Numbered from the stretch's first letter, positions 42,147-51,656 are shown. The stretch is 64,000 nucleotides of DNA from Chitinophaga eiseniae (GCF_012641265.1 NZ_JABAHZ010000002.1:868001-932000), one strand, 5' to 3'. A program made the numbers and translations. Notes: generated by a model from the sequence alone, not told the origin.

Positions 42147-42154
42147 TATCTTTC
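42147..42154 (+). promoter_or_regulatory. -7-like box abutting the Crp-type regulator start
   Basis: TATCTTTC ends 3 nt before the ATG at 42158. If used, the transcript would begin at or just after the start codon, so either the mRNA is leaderless or the box is fortuitous. Confidence 0.3.
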
Positions 42155-42157
42155 CGT

Positions 42158-42733
42158 ATGTCGCTCGAATTACTCCGTAAACTCGCCAATAGTATGATGC
42201 CTCTTCCCGACCATGAATGGGAAGCGCTCGCAGCTTGCTGGCACCCGGTACAGTTTAAGCGCAAGGAAGTTATTACCGTAGCCGGTGAGGTAGAAAAATA
42301 CCTCTATTTCGTAAATGCCGGCGTACAGCGGCTTTTCTGCCTGGAAGGCGATAAGGAAGCTACCCTCCTTTTTACCTACACCGGGTCATTTTCTGGTATC
42401 ATGGATTCGTTTCAACTGCAACAACCTTCTTCTGCATACCTGGAAGCGCTCACCGCCAGCGATATGCTCCGGATGAGTTATACAGATTTTGACCGGCTTA
42501 CCCTGCAATATCCTACCATTGAAAGATGGGTGCGACTCGGAACGGTAGCCGCGCTATCCGGCCTCCTGGAAAGACACAAAGAACTCCTGTCTTTTACAGC
42601 CGAACAGAAATTCAGAAAGCTGCTTACCCGCAGTCCACATGTGCTACAGCTGATCCCACATAAATACCTGGCCTCCTACCTGGGTATTGATCCTGCTACT
42701 TTCAGCAAACTGCTAAGTACCGTGAAATTATAA
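42158..42733 (+). CDS. Crp/Fnr family transcriptional regulator
   Basis: 191 aa. Cyclic-nucleotide-binding-like jelly roll in the first 120 residues (HPVQFKRKEVITVAGEVEKY, YFVNAGVQRLFCLEGDKEAT) and a C-terminal winged-helix portion (LIPHKYLASYLGIDPATFSK). Like many Bacteroidota members it is short and lacks an obvious cAMP phosphate-binding Arg-Ser pair, so the ligand is unknown. It precedes a DinB-like gene in the same orientation, a pairing often seen in this phylum; it may regulate it. Confidence 0.88.
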   Translation: MSLELLRKLANSMMPLPDHEWEALAACWHPVQFKRKEVITVAGEVEKYLYFVNAGVQRLFCLEGDKEATLLFTYTGSFSGIMDSFQLQQPSSAYLEALTASDMLRMSYTDFDRLTLQYPTIERWVRLGTVAALSGLLERHKELLSFTAEQKFRKLLTRSPHVLQLIPHKYLASYLGIDPATFSKLLSTVKL

Positions 42734-42798
42734 AATGTTGATCTGCACCAAGATTTTCTAACCCCGGCCACACTACTTTTGAGATAAATATTACTGTC

Positions 42799-43395
42799 AT
42801 GCCTCCTATCAACAGCATCGAATTATTACAAGGCCTGCGTAAACAAACCGTAGCTACACAGTATAAAGTGGAGAATTACTTTGGTGGAAAAACAGCTGCT
42901 CTTTTACAACAGTCTCCTATGCCCGGCAAATGGAGCGCTATACAATGCCTGGAGCACCTGAATACCTATGGCCGGTATTATCTCCCGCAACTGGAACTGG
43001 TGATTGCTACCGCCGAAAAGCAACATAGCCGGCCAGAGCGACTGTTTCGCAGTAGCTGGATAGGCGCCAGGTTTACCCGCCTGATGCAACCGAAGGAAGA
43101 TGGGCAGCTCCGCTCCCGCATGAAATCGCCCAAAGGCCATCTCCCATCTATACAACCAGATGTAGCAATTGTTATACAGGAATTCGTACAACAACAGGAA
43201 CTTACCGAATCCTTACTGCTACGGGCGGAGAAGATAAATATCCAGCAATATAAAGTGCCCACTTCCCTGTCGCGCTTTATTAAACTATCCGTAGGCGATA
43301 CTTTTGGATTCCTGGTTGCGCATATCCAGCGGCATGTATTGCAGGCGGAAATGGCCATGGCCGTTGCCTCGCAATTAGTGGCACAAAATGCTTAG
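42799..43395 (+). CDS. DinB-like four-helix protein
   Basis: 198 aa with the DinB/YfiT four-helix bundle. The three metal-binding His positions are probably in IQCLEHLNTY and VAHIQRHVLQAE. Such proteins include thiol transferases and enzymes of unknown activity. It lies 65 nt after the Crp-type gene. Its stop overlaps the convergent uvrC stop by 4 bp. Confidence 0.85.
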   Translation: MPPINSIELLQGLRKQTVATQYKVENYFGGKTAALLQQSPMPGKWSAIQCLEHLNTYGRYYLPQLELVIATAEKQHSRPERLFRSSWIGARFTRLMQPKEDGQLRSRMKSPKGHLPSIQPDVAIVIQEFVQQQELTESLLLRAEKINIQQYKVPTSLSRFIKLSVGDTFGFLVAHIQRHVLQAEMAMAVASQLVAQNA

Positions 43396-45203
43396 CCGTT
43401 AGCATGATGGAAATGATTCCAGATGAGTTTTGCTTTGGCTGCCCCCACTTCTTTAGCCAGGTCTTCTTCAGATAACAGTTTTACTTTAGCCACCGACCGG
43501 AAGGCTTTCAGCAGTTGGGTAGCGGTGTTTTCCCCGATGCCCTTAATACCCTCCAATTCATTTTTGAAAGTGCCCTTACTACGCTTTTGCCGGTGAAAAG
43601 TGATACCAAAGCGATGCACCTCATCACGTACCCTGCGTATCAGCTTCAAGCTTTCGCTGTTATAAGGCAGCTTAATACTTTGAGAATCCCCCGGGAAAAA
43701 TATTTCTTCTTCGTTTTTGGCCAGTCCCACAACGGTCATGCTACCAATCAGGTTCAGCTCACGAATACTTTCCATAGCAGAACCAAGCTGACCTTTACCA
43801 CCATCGATAATCACCAGCTGAGGAAGTGGCTGTCCTTCTGCCAGTAAGCGGTTATATCTCCGGAAAACAATTTCTTTCATCGAAGCAAAGTCGTTGATAC
43901 CTTCCACCGTTTTGATATTAAAATGCCGGTAATCCTTCTTGGAAGCCACGCCATCCTTAAATACCACGCAGGCAGCTACAGGATAGCTACCCTGGAAGTT
44001 GGAGTTATCGAAACACTCAATATGTTCCGGAAGCGCTGGTAATTCAAGATCGGCCTGCAGCTGGTATAATACCTGTTTTCTCTCCATATCTGACTTGCCT
44101 TCCAGGTGCAGGATCTTTTTGCGGTATAACTCGTCTTTGAAATAATTGACATTCTTCTCAGACAACTCCAGCAATTTCTTCTTGTCGCCTCCCTTGGGAA
44201 CGGTAATGGTAATATTACTTTCAGGATATTCTAACGGAAACGGTACTACGATTTCTGTATTAATGCTTTTAAATACTTCCCGGAGATAAGCGATGGCGTA
44301 GGCCAACACTTCTTCGTCATTTTCTTCCAGTTGCTTCTCCAGGGTAACAGTTTTAGTGTCGGCAATGGTCCCGTTCAGGATACGGAGGTAATTGACATAA
44401 GCGTGGTTACCTTCACTAAGAATAGAAAATACATCCACGTTGCCCATACGGGTATTTACAATGGTGGATTTGGCAGAGTAGGTTTCCAGGCTCTCTATTT
44501 TCTTGCGCATAATTTCTGCCTTCTCAAACTCCATCCTGGCCACGTGGTCCATCATCTGTTCTTTGAACAGATTTACCACTGGCGTAAGGTTTCCTTTTAA
44601 TACGTTCTTCACCTGTTGCAGCCCTTCGCGGTAGTCCTCCTGCGTTTGGAGTCCTTCACAGGGGCCTTTACAGTTGCCCAGGTGGTATTCCAGGCATACT
44701 TTAAACTTGCCTTTCCGGATATTTTCTTCCGACAAATTCAGGTTACAGGTCCGTAGCGGTATGTTGTATTTGATGACGTCCAGTATTTCACGTACCCTGC
44801 CCACAGAGGTAAAGGGGCCCAGGTAATCTGAGCCATCTTTAATAACGTTGCGGGTGAAAAATACCCGGGGGAAAGACTCATGCTTAATAACAATGTAAGG
44901 ATAGGTTTTATCGTCCTTTAAATTGATATTGTACTTGGGCCTGAATTGTTTGATGAGTGAATTTTCCAGCAGGAAGGCATCCTGCTCAGAGTCTACGATG
45001 GTAAATTCGATGTGGTGGATATGCTCTACCAGCTTACGGGTTTTGTAATTGTCGTGGTTCTTTACAAAATAAGAACTCACCCTTTTACGTAAACTTTTGG
45101 CTTTCCCTACATAGAGCAGGGTGCCGGCCTCATCATAGTATTTATAAATACCGGCATTGCCGGGAATTGTATGTGATATTTTCTGAAACTCCGCTGCTGT
45201 CAT
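43392..45203 (-). CDS. uvrC: Excinuclease ABC subunit C
   Basis: 603 aa, all UvrC domains in order: GIY-YIG nuclease (PGNAGIYKYYDEAGTLLYVG near residue 15), Cys-rich LEYHLGNCKGPCEGLQ (about 175), UvrB-binding UVR segment (about 200-235), RNase H-like nuclease (HIECFDNSNFQGSYPVAACV, IIDGGKGQLG) and tandem HhH at the end (LEGIKGIGENTATQLLKAF). It makes both incisions in nucleotide excision repair. The upstream lipoprotein gene ends 2 nt before its ATG. Confidence 0.96.
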   Translation of the reverse strand: MTAAEFQKISHTIPGNAGIYKYYDEAGTLLYVGKAKSLRKRVSSYFVKNHDNYKTRKLVEHIHHIEFTIVDSEQDAFLLENSLIKQFRPKYNINLKDDKTYPYIVIKHESFPRVFFTRNVIKDGSDYLGPFTSVGRVREILDVIKYNIPLRTCNLNLSEENIRKGKFKVCLEYHLGNCKGPCEGLQTQEDYREGLQQVKNVLKGNLTPVVNLFKEQMMDHVARMEFEKAEIMRKKIESLETYSAKSTIVNTRMGNVDVFSILSEGNHAYVNYLRILNGTIADTKTVTLEKQLEENDEEVLAYAIAYLREVFKSINTEIVVPFPLEYPESNITITVPKGGDKKKLLELSEKNVNYFKDELYRKKILHLEGKSDMERKQVLYQLQADLELPALPEHIECFDNSNFQGSYPVAACVVFKDGVASKKDYRHFNIKTVEGINDFASMKEIVFRRYNRLLAEGQPLPQLVIIDGGKGQLGSAMESIRELNLIGSMTVVGLAKNEEEIFFPGDSQSIKLPYNSESLKLIRRVRDEVHRFGITFHRQKRSKGTFKNELEGIKGIGENTATQLLKAFRSVAKVKLLSEEDLAKEVGAAKAKLIWNHFHHANG

Positions 45204-45205
45204 GT

Positions 45206-45790
45206 TTACATACCTGTTTTAGGTGCAATGGTTACATTTATCTCCAGCTCTTTCGGGGAAAGAAAAGCAATTTTCTGATAGGTAGTCATCCGAACTTGCC
45301 TGTTTTGCTGGTAAAAGAGGTCCTGCCGGAATTCATACACCAGGTTACTGGTATAGGAATGGACGCTTACCTGTTGGATATTTCCCTGCCTGTCCAATTC
45401 CATGGTGATTTCGGAAGGGCTGGTCTGTTTTCCTCTCGATTTATAGATCACTGATTTCCTGCCGGAGAATGGATCGTATAAACTGGAAGTATCATATTCT
45501 TCCCGCAGGGAGGGTTTATTCAGGTCAATTTCCATAAATGGCTTCAGCACGTCGTATACGGCGGCACTGTCCCGGCCGGATATGGTAACAGTATCTTTTT
45601 GGCCATTGAGGGTCACCGTTTTAAAGAGCGTAAAATCTCCTTTCCTTAACTGATCATGCTGCTGGCTGAAATATGCAGGGAATGATGCAAATTTATCTTG
45701 TGCCGGGTTCTTGGATTGTTTATTCGCCAGGTTACAGGCCATTAAGCCAACTATGGTAAATAACATCGTTACTTGCCTGTATTTTTTCAT
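45206..45790 (-). CDS. Hypothetical lipoprotein upstream of uvrC
   Basis: 194 aa. Lipobox LMAC with Cys19 (IVGLMACNLA). No domain recognised; the rest is polar with a beta-rich C-terminus (YEFRQDLFYQQNRQVRMTTY). Probably outer-membrane anchored. It is followed after 2 nt by uvrC; shared transcription is likely even though no functional link is evident. Confidence 0.75.
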   Translation of the reverse strand: MKKYRQVTMLFTIVGLMACNLANKQSKNPAQDKFASFPAYFSQQHDQLRKGDFTLFKTVTLNGQKDTVTISGRDSAAVYDVLKPFMEIDLNKPSLREEYDTSSLYDPFSGRKSVIYKSRGKQTSPSEITMELDRQGNIQQVSVHSYTSNLVYEFRQDLFYQQNRQVRMTTYQKIAFLSPKELEINVTIAPKTGM

Positions 45791-45826
45791 GGTGTAAAAT
45801 TAATACTTAAATGTGGGTCATAAAAA

Positions 45827-45848
45827 ATGCGCCGTGAAAACGGCGCAT
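45827..45848 (-). terminator. GNRA-loop hairpin downstream of gpmI
   Basis: Perfect 9-bp arms ATGCGCCGT / ACGGCGCAT; as plus-strand RNA the loop is a GAAA tetraloop. Followed on the minus strand by TTTTT, so it can end transcripts coming from gpmI or from the 228-nt gap. Confidence 0.55.
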
Positions 45849-46018
45849 CGATGCATGAGCAAATCTGTCGAGAGCACTAAAAATATGTAAATCAGCTAAT
45901 TGAGCTGATATTTTCCAGGGTAACGCTTGTTAAACGAGGCCGATGAAGTAAATGTTACAGGTGGTGGTAAATAAAGATGGATTTTCATCAGATTTTAATC
46001 CGGGGGATAAAAGAGAAA

Positions 46019-46053
46019 GGGAGAGAAAGGTCTTTCAACGACCCTCCTCTCCC
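46019..46053 (-). terminator. Imperfect hairpin just after gpmI
   Basis: GGGAGAG / CTCTCCC arms with inner GGTC / GACC pairing, then TTTCTCTTTTA on the minus strand. Likely gpmI terminator. Confidence 0.5.
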
Positions 46054-46076
46054 TCCTTTAAAAATGGGAAATATAT

Positions 46077-47600
46077 TTATACCAGCAGGTTGCCGGTCAT
46101 TTCCTTAGGAACAGATAATCCCATGAAATGCAGGATGGTAGGAGCAATATCGCCTAATTTACCATCTTTGACAGTACCTCTGAAGTCTTTATTGATGATG
46201 AAAAACGGCACCAGGTTCAGGGAGTGGGCTGTATTGGGACTTCCATCCGGGTTGACCATGAAGTCGGCATTACCATGATCGGCGGTAAGGAACACGGTAT
46301 AATCGCTGGCCAGCGCCGCGGTAACCACTCTTTCCACGCAATGATCTACGGTTTCTACCGCTTTGATAACAGCCTCAAATACGCCGGTATGTCCCACCAT
46401 ATCCGCATTGGCGAAGTTGAGCACAATAAAATCGGCGGATTTCTTTTCCAGTTCCGGTACAATCAGGTCGGCCAGTTCGTTGGCGCTCATTTCTGGTTTC
46501 AGGTCGTAGGTGGCTACTTTGGGAGAAGCCGCCATCATCCGGCGTTCGCCTTCGAATTCTGTTTCGCGGCCACCAGAGAAGAAGAAAGATACGTGTGGGT
46601 ATTTTTCTGTTTCAGCGATGCGGATTTGTGTACAACCGTCTTTCGCCAGTACTTCACCCAGCGTCATGTTAAGATTGTCATTTTCGAAGATGACATGCAC
46701 ATTTTTATAGGTGCGGTCGTACTCCGTCATGGTAGTATAGAAAAGATTCAACGGTTTCATACCGAAATCCGGGAATGCTTCCTGGGTGAGTACTTGTGTG
46801 ATTTCGCGGCAGCGGTCAGTGCGGAAGTTGAAGCATAGTACCGCATCTCCATCCTGGATAGTGGCAATGGCCTGCTGTTGCGCATCTGTTACGATGATCG
46901 GCTTGATAAACTCATCGGTTACGCCTTCTGCATAAGAGGCTTTTACTGCGGTGAGTACGTCCTGTGTGGTGGTACCGGTGCCGTTTACAAGCGCATCGTA
47001 CGCCAGTTGCACGCGTTCCCAGCGTTTGTCGCGGTCCATTGCATAATAACGGCCAGTAACAGAGGCAATTTTACCGGTTGTTTTTTCCAGGTGGGCCGAC
47101 AGGTTTTCGAGGAAACCTAATCCGCTTTTAGGATCGGTGTCGCGGCCATCCGTGAAGGCATGGATGTATACTTTTTCCAGTCCTTTGGATTGGGCGATAG
47201 TAGTAAGTGCTTTCAAGTGTTCTATATGGGAGTGTACACCGCCATCGCTTACCAGGCCAATCAGGTGAAGGGCTTTGTTATTGTCTTTGGCATGTGCCAT
47301 GGTTTCCTGTAACACAGGATTGGCGGCCAGTTCCCCATCTCTGATAGCTACGTTGATACGCTGTAATTCCTGGTATACAATACGGCCGGCGCCGATGTTC
47401 AGGTGACCCACTTCGGAGTTACCCATCTGTCCATCAGGAAGTCCTACCGCTTCTCCGCAGGTAATGAGGTGGCTATGTGGATATTGTTTATATAAGCTGC
47501 TTACAAAAGGGGTTTTTGCGTGTGCAATAGCATCGGCGGCAGGTACTTTACCTTCGCCCCATCCGTCCATAATTACGAGAATGGCTCTTTTCTTTTCCAT
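46077..47600 (-). CDS. gpmI: 2,3-bisphosphoglycerate-independent phosphoglycerate mutase
   Basis: 507 aa, alkaline-phosphatase superfamily. The phosphoryl-accepting Ser is S62 in GQMGNSEVGHLNIGAG; metal ligands are in VIMDGWGEG and at FLTADHGNADFM; YAMDRDKRWERVQLAYDAL belongs to the lid. It interconverts 3- and 2-phosphoglycerate in glycolysis with Mn2+. Single gene with promoter at 47672-47679. Confidence 0.96.
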   Translation of the reverse strand: MEKKRAILVIMDGWGEGKVPAADAIAHAKTPFVSSLYKQYPHSHLITCGEAVGLPDGQMGNSEVGHLNIGAGRIVYQELQRINVAIRDGELAANPVLQETMAHAKDNNKALHLIGLVSDGGVHSHIEHLKALTTIAQSKGLEKVYIHAFTDGRDTDPKSGLGFLENLSAHLEKTTGKIASVTGRYYAMDRDKRWERVQLAYDALVNGTGTTTQDVLTAVKASYAEGVTDEFIKPIIVTDAQQQAIATIQDGDAVLCFNFRTDRCREITQVLTQEAFPDFGMKPLNLFYTTMTEYDRTYKNVHVIFENDNLNMTLGEVLAKDGCTQIRIAETEKYPHVSFFFSGGRETEFEGERRMMAASPKVATYDLKPEMSANELADLIVPELEKKSADFIVLNFANADMVGHTGVFEAVIKAVETVDHCVERVVTAALASDYTVFLTADHGNADFMVNPDGSPNTAHSLNLVPFFIINKDFRGTVKDGKLGDIAPTILHFMGLSVPKEMTGNLLV

Positions 47601-47671
47601 ATCCTATCTGGTTATAGTTTAATAATTCACTCAAGAGGGTGAAAGTACTTATAAAGGGTTTAAATTTTTTG

Positions 47672-47679
47672 CAAAAATA
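47672..47679 (-). promoter_or_regulatory. Promoter -7 box of gpmI
   Basis: CAAAAATA is TATTTTTG on the minus strand, 71 nt before the start codon. Confidence 0.5.
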
Positions 47680-47891
47680 ACGCTTATCAAAAAATTAATT
47701 TTCAAGCCCGACAGTTTGTATGAATGTGAAAATTGATGTATGCAAAAATTAAAACATGTTATTAAACCATTATTACTTAGGCATTAAGCGCTACCACTAT
47801 AATGTGATTTTATTGATTTGCAGGCTCTTTGGCATAGTTTTCGCTTTTAATTTGAGTTAGAATAATCACATTTTTAATAAAATAACTGACA

Positions 47892-48305
47892 ATGAAGAAG
47901 CTATTGATGGTGCTGGGGATTCTGTTGTTGGGAGGTGTTTTTACAACATTCACATTGTCGGCCCGGCCAATTGAAATAGTGGCAGCCGGCCCGTTTGAAG
48001 ATGTAGTGGCAGCACTTAAACAAGGTGATATAAATGGCTTATCCCGTTACCTCGATAATAATGTTGAGATTAATATAGCAGGTAAGCCTAATTCCTATAG
48101 TAAAGCACAAGCTGAAATTATCTTAAAGGATTTCTTTAATAAGAATCCGATTAAATCATTTGAATTAGTGCATCAGGGAGGCGATAACTCCCGGTTCGGC
48201 ATTGCTAATATGGTAACAAACAACGGTACATTCAGGGTTTCCTTTTTCCTGCAAAAGAAAGGGGGCTCTATGGTACTAAATGAATTAAGATTTGAGAATA
48301 AATAG
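47892..48305 (+). CDS. DUF4783 exported protein
   Basis: 137 aa. Signal peptide to about residue 24 (FTLSA). The NTF2-like DUF4783 domain follows: FEDVVAALKQGDINGLSRYL, NNVEINIAGKPNSYSKAQAE and the C-terminal FRVSFFLQKKGGSMVLNELR. Periplasmic; ligand unknown. Followed by a terminator and then nadC. Confidence 0.88.
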   Translation: MKKLLMVLGILLLGGVFTTFTLSARPIEIVAAGPFEDVVAALKQGDINGLSRYLDNNVEINIAGKPNSYSKAQAEIILKDFFNKNPIKSFELVHQGGDNSRFGIANMVTNNGTFRVSFFLQKKGGSMVLNELRFENK

Positions 48306-48331
48306 CCGATATAAATTATTGAAAAAACCCG

Positions 48332-48369
48332 GTGCTCCGCAATTAATTGCGGGGCACTTTTTATTTTTG
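48332..48369 (+). terminator. Terminator with overlapping nadC promoter
   Basis: GTGCTCCGCAAT / ATTGCGGGGCAC arms (48332-48357, one G-T pair), then TTTTTATTTTTG. The T-run also contains TATTTTTG (48362-48369), a good -7 box for nadC, so terminator and promoter share bases. Confidence 0.7.
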
Positions 48370-48431
48370 ACCTATCTTTCACACCAGAGGGAGGACACTC
48401 CAGGTGTGAATTTTCAATAATACCAACAATT

Positions 48432-49283
48432 ATGTTAGAAGAATCAGCACTGAATGCGTTTATCAGGAGCGCACTGGCAGAAGATATAGGAAGCGGCGAC
48501 CATTCTACCCTGGCTTCTATTTCGCCTACCGCCAAAGGAAGGGCGGTATTAAAAATAAAGGAAGATGGCATACTCGCAGGTATGGAAGTTGCTGAGGCAA
48601 TTTTCAGGTGGTTGGATATGTATACCATGTTCACACCACATAAGCAAGACGGTGATGCTATGAAAGCGGGCGAAACAGCCTTTGAGGTAACCGCAGCCGT
48701 GCATACCTTATTGATGGCGGAAAGACTGGTACTCAACTGTATGCAACGCATGAGCGGGATTGCTACCCTTACCCACCAGTACGTGGAAAAGTTGAAAGGA
48801 TATCATACCCGGATACTCGACACCCGGAAAACAACCCCCAATTTCCGCATGCTGGAGAAAGAAGCAGTTCGTATAGGCGGTGGCGTTAATCACCGCATCG
48901 GGTTGTACGATATGGTAATGCTGAAAGATAACCATATCGACTTTTCCGGTGGCATCACTGCAGCAGTTACTAAAACGGTGGCCTATCTCAAAGAACGGCA
49001 GCTACCCCTGAAAATTGAAGTGGAAACACGTAACCTCGATGATGTAAAAGAAGTGCTGGCAGTAGGGCAAATCGACCGGATTATGCTCGACAACTTTACT
49101 CCGGCAGATATTGTTAAAGCATTGGAACTGATCAACGGCCGGTTTGAAACAGAAGCATCCGGCGGCATTACCCTGGATACCCTGGAAACTTACGCAAAAA
49201 CAGGCGTAGATTATATCTCCGTGGGCGCCATCATACACCATGCGGTGAGCCTGGATCTGAGCCTCAAAGCAATTATTCTATAA
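48432..49283 (+). CDS. nadC: Nicotinate-nucleotide diphosphorylase (carboxylating)
   Basis: 283 aa, type II PRTase fold. Substrate-binding elements include RMSGIATLTHQYVEKL, DTRKTTPNFRMLEKEAVR, GGVNHRIGLYDMVMLKDNH and EVETRNLDDV. It joins quinolinate and PRPP to give nicotinate mononucleotide with CO2 loss in de novo NAD synthesis. It is followed 10 nt later by a lipid kinase gene. Confidence 0.96.
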   Translation: MLEESALNAFIRSALAEDIGSGDHSTLASISPTAKGRAVLKIKEDGILAGMEVAEAIFRWLDMYTMFTPHKQDGDAMKAGETAFEVTAAVHTLLMAERLVLNCMQRMSGIATLTHQYVEKLKGYHTRILDTRKTTPNFRMLEKEAVRIGGGVNHRIGLYDMVMLKDNHIDFSGGITAAVTKTVAYLKERQLPLKIEVETRNLDDVKEVLAVGQIDRIMLDNFTPADIVKALELINGRFETEASGGITLDTLETYAKTGVDYISVGAIIHHAVSLDLSLKAIIL

Positions 49284-49293
49284 AACGGTTTTT

Positions 49294-50175
49294 TTGAAGA
49301 AGATACTATTTATCATTAACCGCAAGGCTGGAACTGACCGGGAAAAACGGTTGGAAGGAGCTATCAGGCAATATTTGCCAGAAAGCCAGTTTGAAGTAAA
49401 CATCGCCTGGCTCGCTTACCTGGGCCATGGCGCCGACCTGGCAAGAGAGGCCGTGCAAAACGGGGTTCATACGGTAGTAGCAGTGGGAGGCGATGGCTCT
49501 ATTAATGAGATAGCGCAAGGCCTGGTGGGGAGTAATACAGCGATGGCCATCCTGCCCCTGGGCAGCGGCAACGGGCTTGCCCGGGCATTGAAGATTCCAT
49601 TGGATATCAATAAAGCCCTGCAGCTGATCGTCAGGAATAAACAACGACCTATCGACGTAGGATATGCCAATGAACACCTCTTTCTCAGCAATGCCGGCGT
49701 AGGCTTCGATGCACTGATAGCCGAACAATTCAGGCATAATACCAAACGCGGATTGTCGGGCTATGCCAAGCTGGTACTGAGAAGTTTTAGTAGCTACGAC
49801 CCCGCAGAATATGATATCGATATTGATGGCAAAACGATTCAAACAAAAGCATTTTTGTTGACGGTAGCCAACGGTAACCAGTTTGGTTATGAATTTAAAC
49901 TGGCACCCAAGGCCAGCGTATTTGACGGGCAGCTCGACTTATGCGTAATGCCCCCTGTAGGTGTACTGAGCCTGGTGCCTGTCAGCGTTTTTTCTCTCTT
50001 GGGAAATATCGATAAAACCCGCTATCTGCAACACTTTACGGGTAAGGATATTACCATACGCAGCCAACAGCTGGAATATCTGCAGGTAGATGGCGATGCA
50101 GTACCGCTTTCAGAAAAAGGCATGGTGCGTATCCGCATACAGCCTAAGGCTATCAACTTAATTGTAAACGAGTAA
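49294..50175 (+). CDS. Diacylglycerol/lipid kinase family protein
   Basis: 293 aa from a TTG at 49294, which gives the typical N-terminus KKILFIINRKAG; no ATG is available before it. DAGK catalytic domain with AVGGDGSINEIAQGL (GGDG at 65-68) and LPLGSGNGLARALKIP, followed by the two-lobed C-terminal domain ending in LQVDGDAVPLSEKG. It phosphorylates a lipid alcohol; substrate unknown. It starts 10 nt after the nadC stop. Confidence 0.92.
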   Translation: MKKILFIINRKAGTDREKRLEGAIRQYLPESQFEVNIAWLAYLGHGADLAREAVQNGVHTVVAVGGDGSINEIAQGLVGSNTAMAILPLGSGNGLARALKIPLDINKALQLIVRNKQRPIDVGYANEHLFLSNAGVGFDALIAEQFRHNTKRGLSGYAKLVLRSFSSYDPAEYDIDIDGKTIQTKAFLLTVANGNQFGYEFKLAPKASVFDGQLDLCVMPPVGVLSLVPVSVFSLLGNIDKTRYLQHFTGKDITIRSQQLEYLQVDGDAVPLSEKGMVRIRIQPKAINLIVNE

Positions 50176-50195
50176 CCTTTAAATATTTTAAAGAG

Positions 50196-50534
50196 ATGTC
50201 GAAAAAGAAAAATACATCAGGTAATGGGATTGTATATTCCACTGATCCAAACTTTTCATTCGAGCCGGAGCAAGAGGAAGTAACTGAAACACTGGCACCC
50301 GCCAACCAGGTGCTGAGAGTAACACTCGACAAAAAACAACGCGCAGGAAAAGTAGTGACGCTGATTACCGGGTTTGTTGGTAAAGAGGAAGATCTCGAAA
50401 AACTGGGAAAGGAATTAAAAACCAAATGTGGTACCGGCGGTAGTGTAAAGGATGGTGAAATCCTTATCCAGGGCGACTATAAAGAGAAAGTTATAAAATG
50501 GCTCCAGGACTGGGGGTATAAAAAAACAAAATAG
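50196..50534 (+). CDS. SUI1/eIF1-like translation factor (YciH)
   Basis: 112 aa. Eukaryotic-eIF1-like SUI1 domain in the C-terminal 75 residues: LRVTLDKKQRAGKVVTLITG, TKCGTGGSVKDGEILIQGDY and VIKWLQDWGY. The GTGGS loop is the usual RNA-contact region. Thought to influence start-codon fidelity. 20 nt downstream of the lipid kinase; ends the unit at a palindrome. Confidence 0.93.
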   Translation: MSKKKNTSGNGIVYSTDPNFSFEPEQEEVTETLAPANQVLRVTLDKKQRAGKVVTLITGFVGKEEDLEKLGKELKTKCGTGGSVKDGEILIQGDYKEKVIKWLQDWGYKKTK

Positions 50535-50565
50535 CCTTTAGCCTTTCACCAAAGGCTAAAGGCTA
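50532..50565. terminator. Palindromic terminator of reiterated AAAGGCT words
   Basis: Perfect 15-bp arms TAGCCTTTAGCCTTT / AAAGGCTAAAGGCTA with loop CACC. Each arm is an internal tandem repeat of a 7-nt unit. It separates convergent SUI1 and AKR genes. Confidence 0.7.
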
Positions 50566-50571
50566 AAAACA

Positions 50572-51564
50572 TTATCTGTTTACCAGTTTCATACCACCTT
50601 CTGTATAACGGAGCCCGGATACGGCATGCTGTTGCAAGATCTGTTCAATGGCTGTCAGATCCGCTGCTGATAAATTAATGTCTGCTGCAGCTGCATTTTC
50701 CAGTAAATATTTCCTGCGTTTAGTTCCTGGAATAGGAATGATATCGTCTCCCTGTGCCAGCAACCATGCGAGTGATAACTGTGCCGCAGTAATCCCTTTC
50801 TCTTTTGCAAATGCTTCCAGCGCATTCACCATACGTAAATTCTGTTCGAGATTACCTTCCTGGAAACGTGGTAAATTATTGCGAAAATCTTCTTTGCTCA
50901 GGGATGCCTGGCTGTTGATAGCGCCAGTGGAAAGCCCTCTGCCCAGTGGGCTGTAGGCCACCAGGCTAATGTCCAGCTCACGGGTGGTAGCTAGAATTTC
51001 TTCCTCAATATCGCGGGTAAACAGGGAGTATTCTGTTTGCAATGCAGCAATAGGATGCACCGCCTGTGCCCTGCGGATAGAATCTACGCCTGCTTCAGAT
51101 AAACCGAGGTAACGTACCTTTCCTTCTTTTACCAGTTCAGCCATAGCACCTACTGTATCTTCTACCGGTACGGTATCATCTATGCGGTGGGTATAATAGA
51201 GGTCGATTACATCAACGTTCAATCGCTTTAAGCTGGCTTCACAAGCCTGTTTAATATATTTGGGAGAGCCATCAAAGTAATAGGTATTATCTTCTTTAAA
51301 CCTGAATCCGAATTTAGTAGCGAGGAAAACTTTATCTCTCCTGGTAGCTAATATTTTTGACAATAAAATTTCATTCGCTCCCTGGCCATACATATCGGCG
51401 GTGTCCCAGAAATTAATGCCTGATTCCAGCGCCAGTTCCAATGTGGCTAATGATTCCTTTTCATTGAAATCCTGGCTGCTGCCGTACGCAAATGACATAC
51501 CCATGCAACCCAGTCCTATCGCAGATATTGATTCTCCTGTCTTTCCTAATTTTCTGTACTGCAT
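50572..51564 (-). CDS. Aldo/keto reductase
   Basis: 330 aa, AKR (beta/alpha)8 fold. The catalytic tetrad is visible: D54 and Y59 in [11 protein letters not shown]84 in LATKFGF, H126 in [12 protein letters not shown] binding is suggested by [16 protein letters not shown]. Substrate unknown. Its own promoter is at 51587-51594; the divergent-side AraC regulator gene lies 92 nt upstream on the same strand and may control it. Confidence 0.93.
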   Translation of the reverse strand: MQYRKLGKTGESISAIGLGCMGMSFAYGSSQDFNEKESLATLELALESGINFWDTADMYGQGANEILLSKILATRRDKVFLATKFGFRFKEDNTYYFDGSPKYIKQACEASLKRLNVDVIDLYYTHRIDDTVPVEDTVGAMAELVKEGKVRYLGLSEAGVDSIRRAQAVHPIAALQTEYSLFTRDIEEEILATTRELDISLVAYSPLGRGLSTGAINSQASLSKEDFRNNLPRFQEGNLEQNLRMVNALEAFAKEKGITAAQLSLAWLLAQGDDIIPIPGTKRRKYLLENAAAADINLSAADLTAIEQILQQHAVSGLRYTEGGMKLVNR

Positions 51565-51586
51565 ATTGTTTTGTTTTAGAGTGATA

Positions 51587-51594
51587 CAAAAGTA
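51587..51594 (-). promoter_or_regulatory. Promoter -7 box of the AKR gene
   Basis: CAAAAGTA is TACTTTTG on the minus strand, 22 nt before the ATG. Confidence 0.5.
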
Positions 51595-51656
51595 GGTATC
51601 AATACAGGAGCAGTAATTGTAGGAAACAAAGTATTAATTGTTAATATCAAAGGGCG

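Noticed and set aside
46224..46838. Plus-strand frame of 204 codons opposite gpmI
   Set aside because: gpmI is conserved across this region; the frame is Phe/His-rich and unrecognisable.
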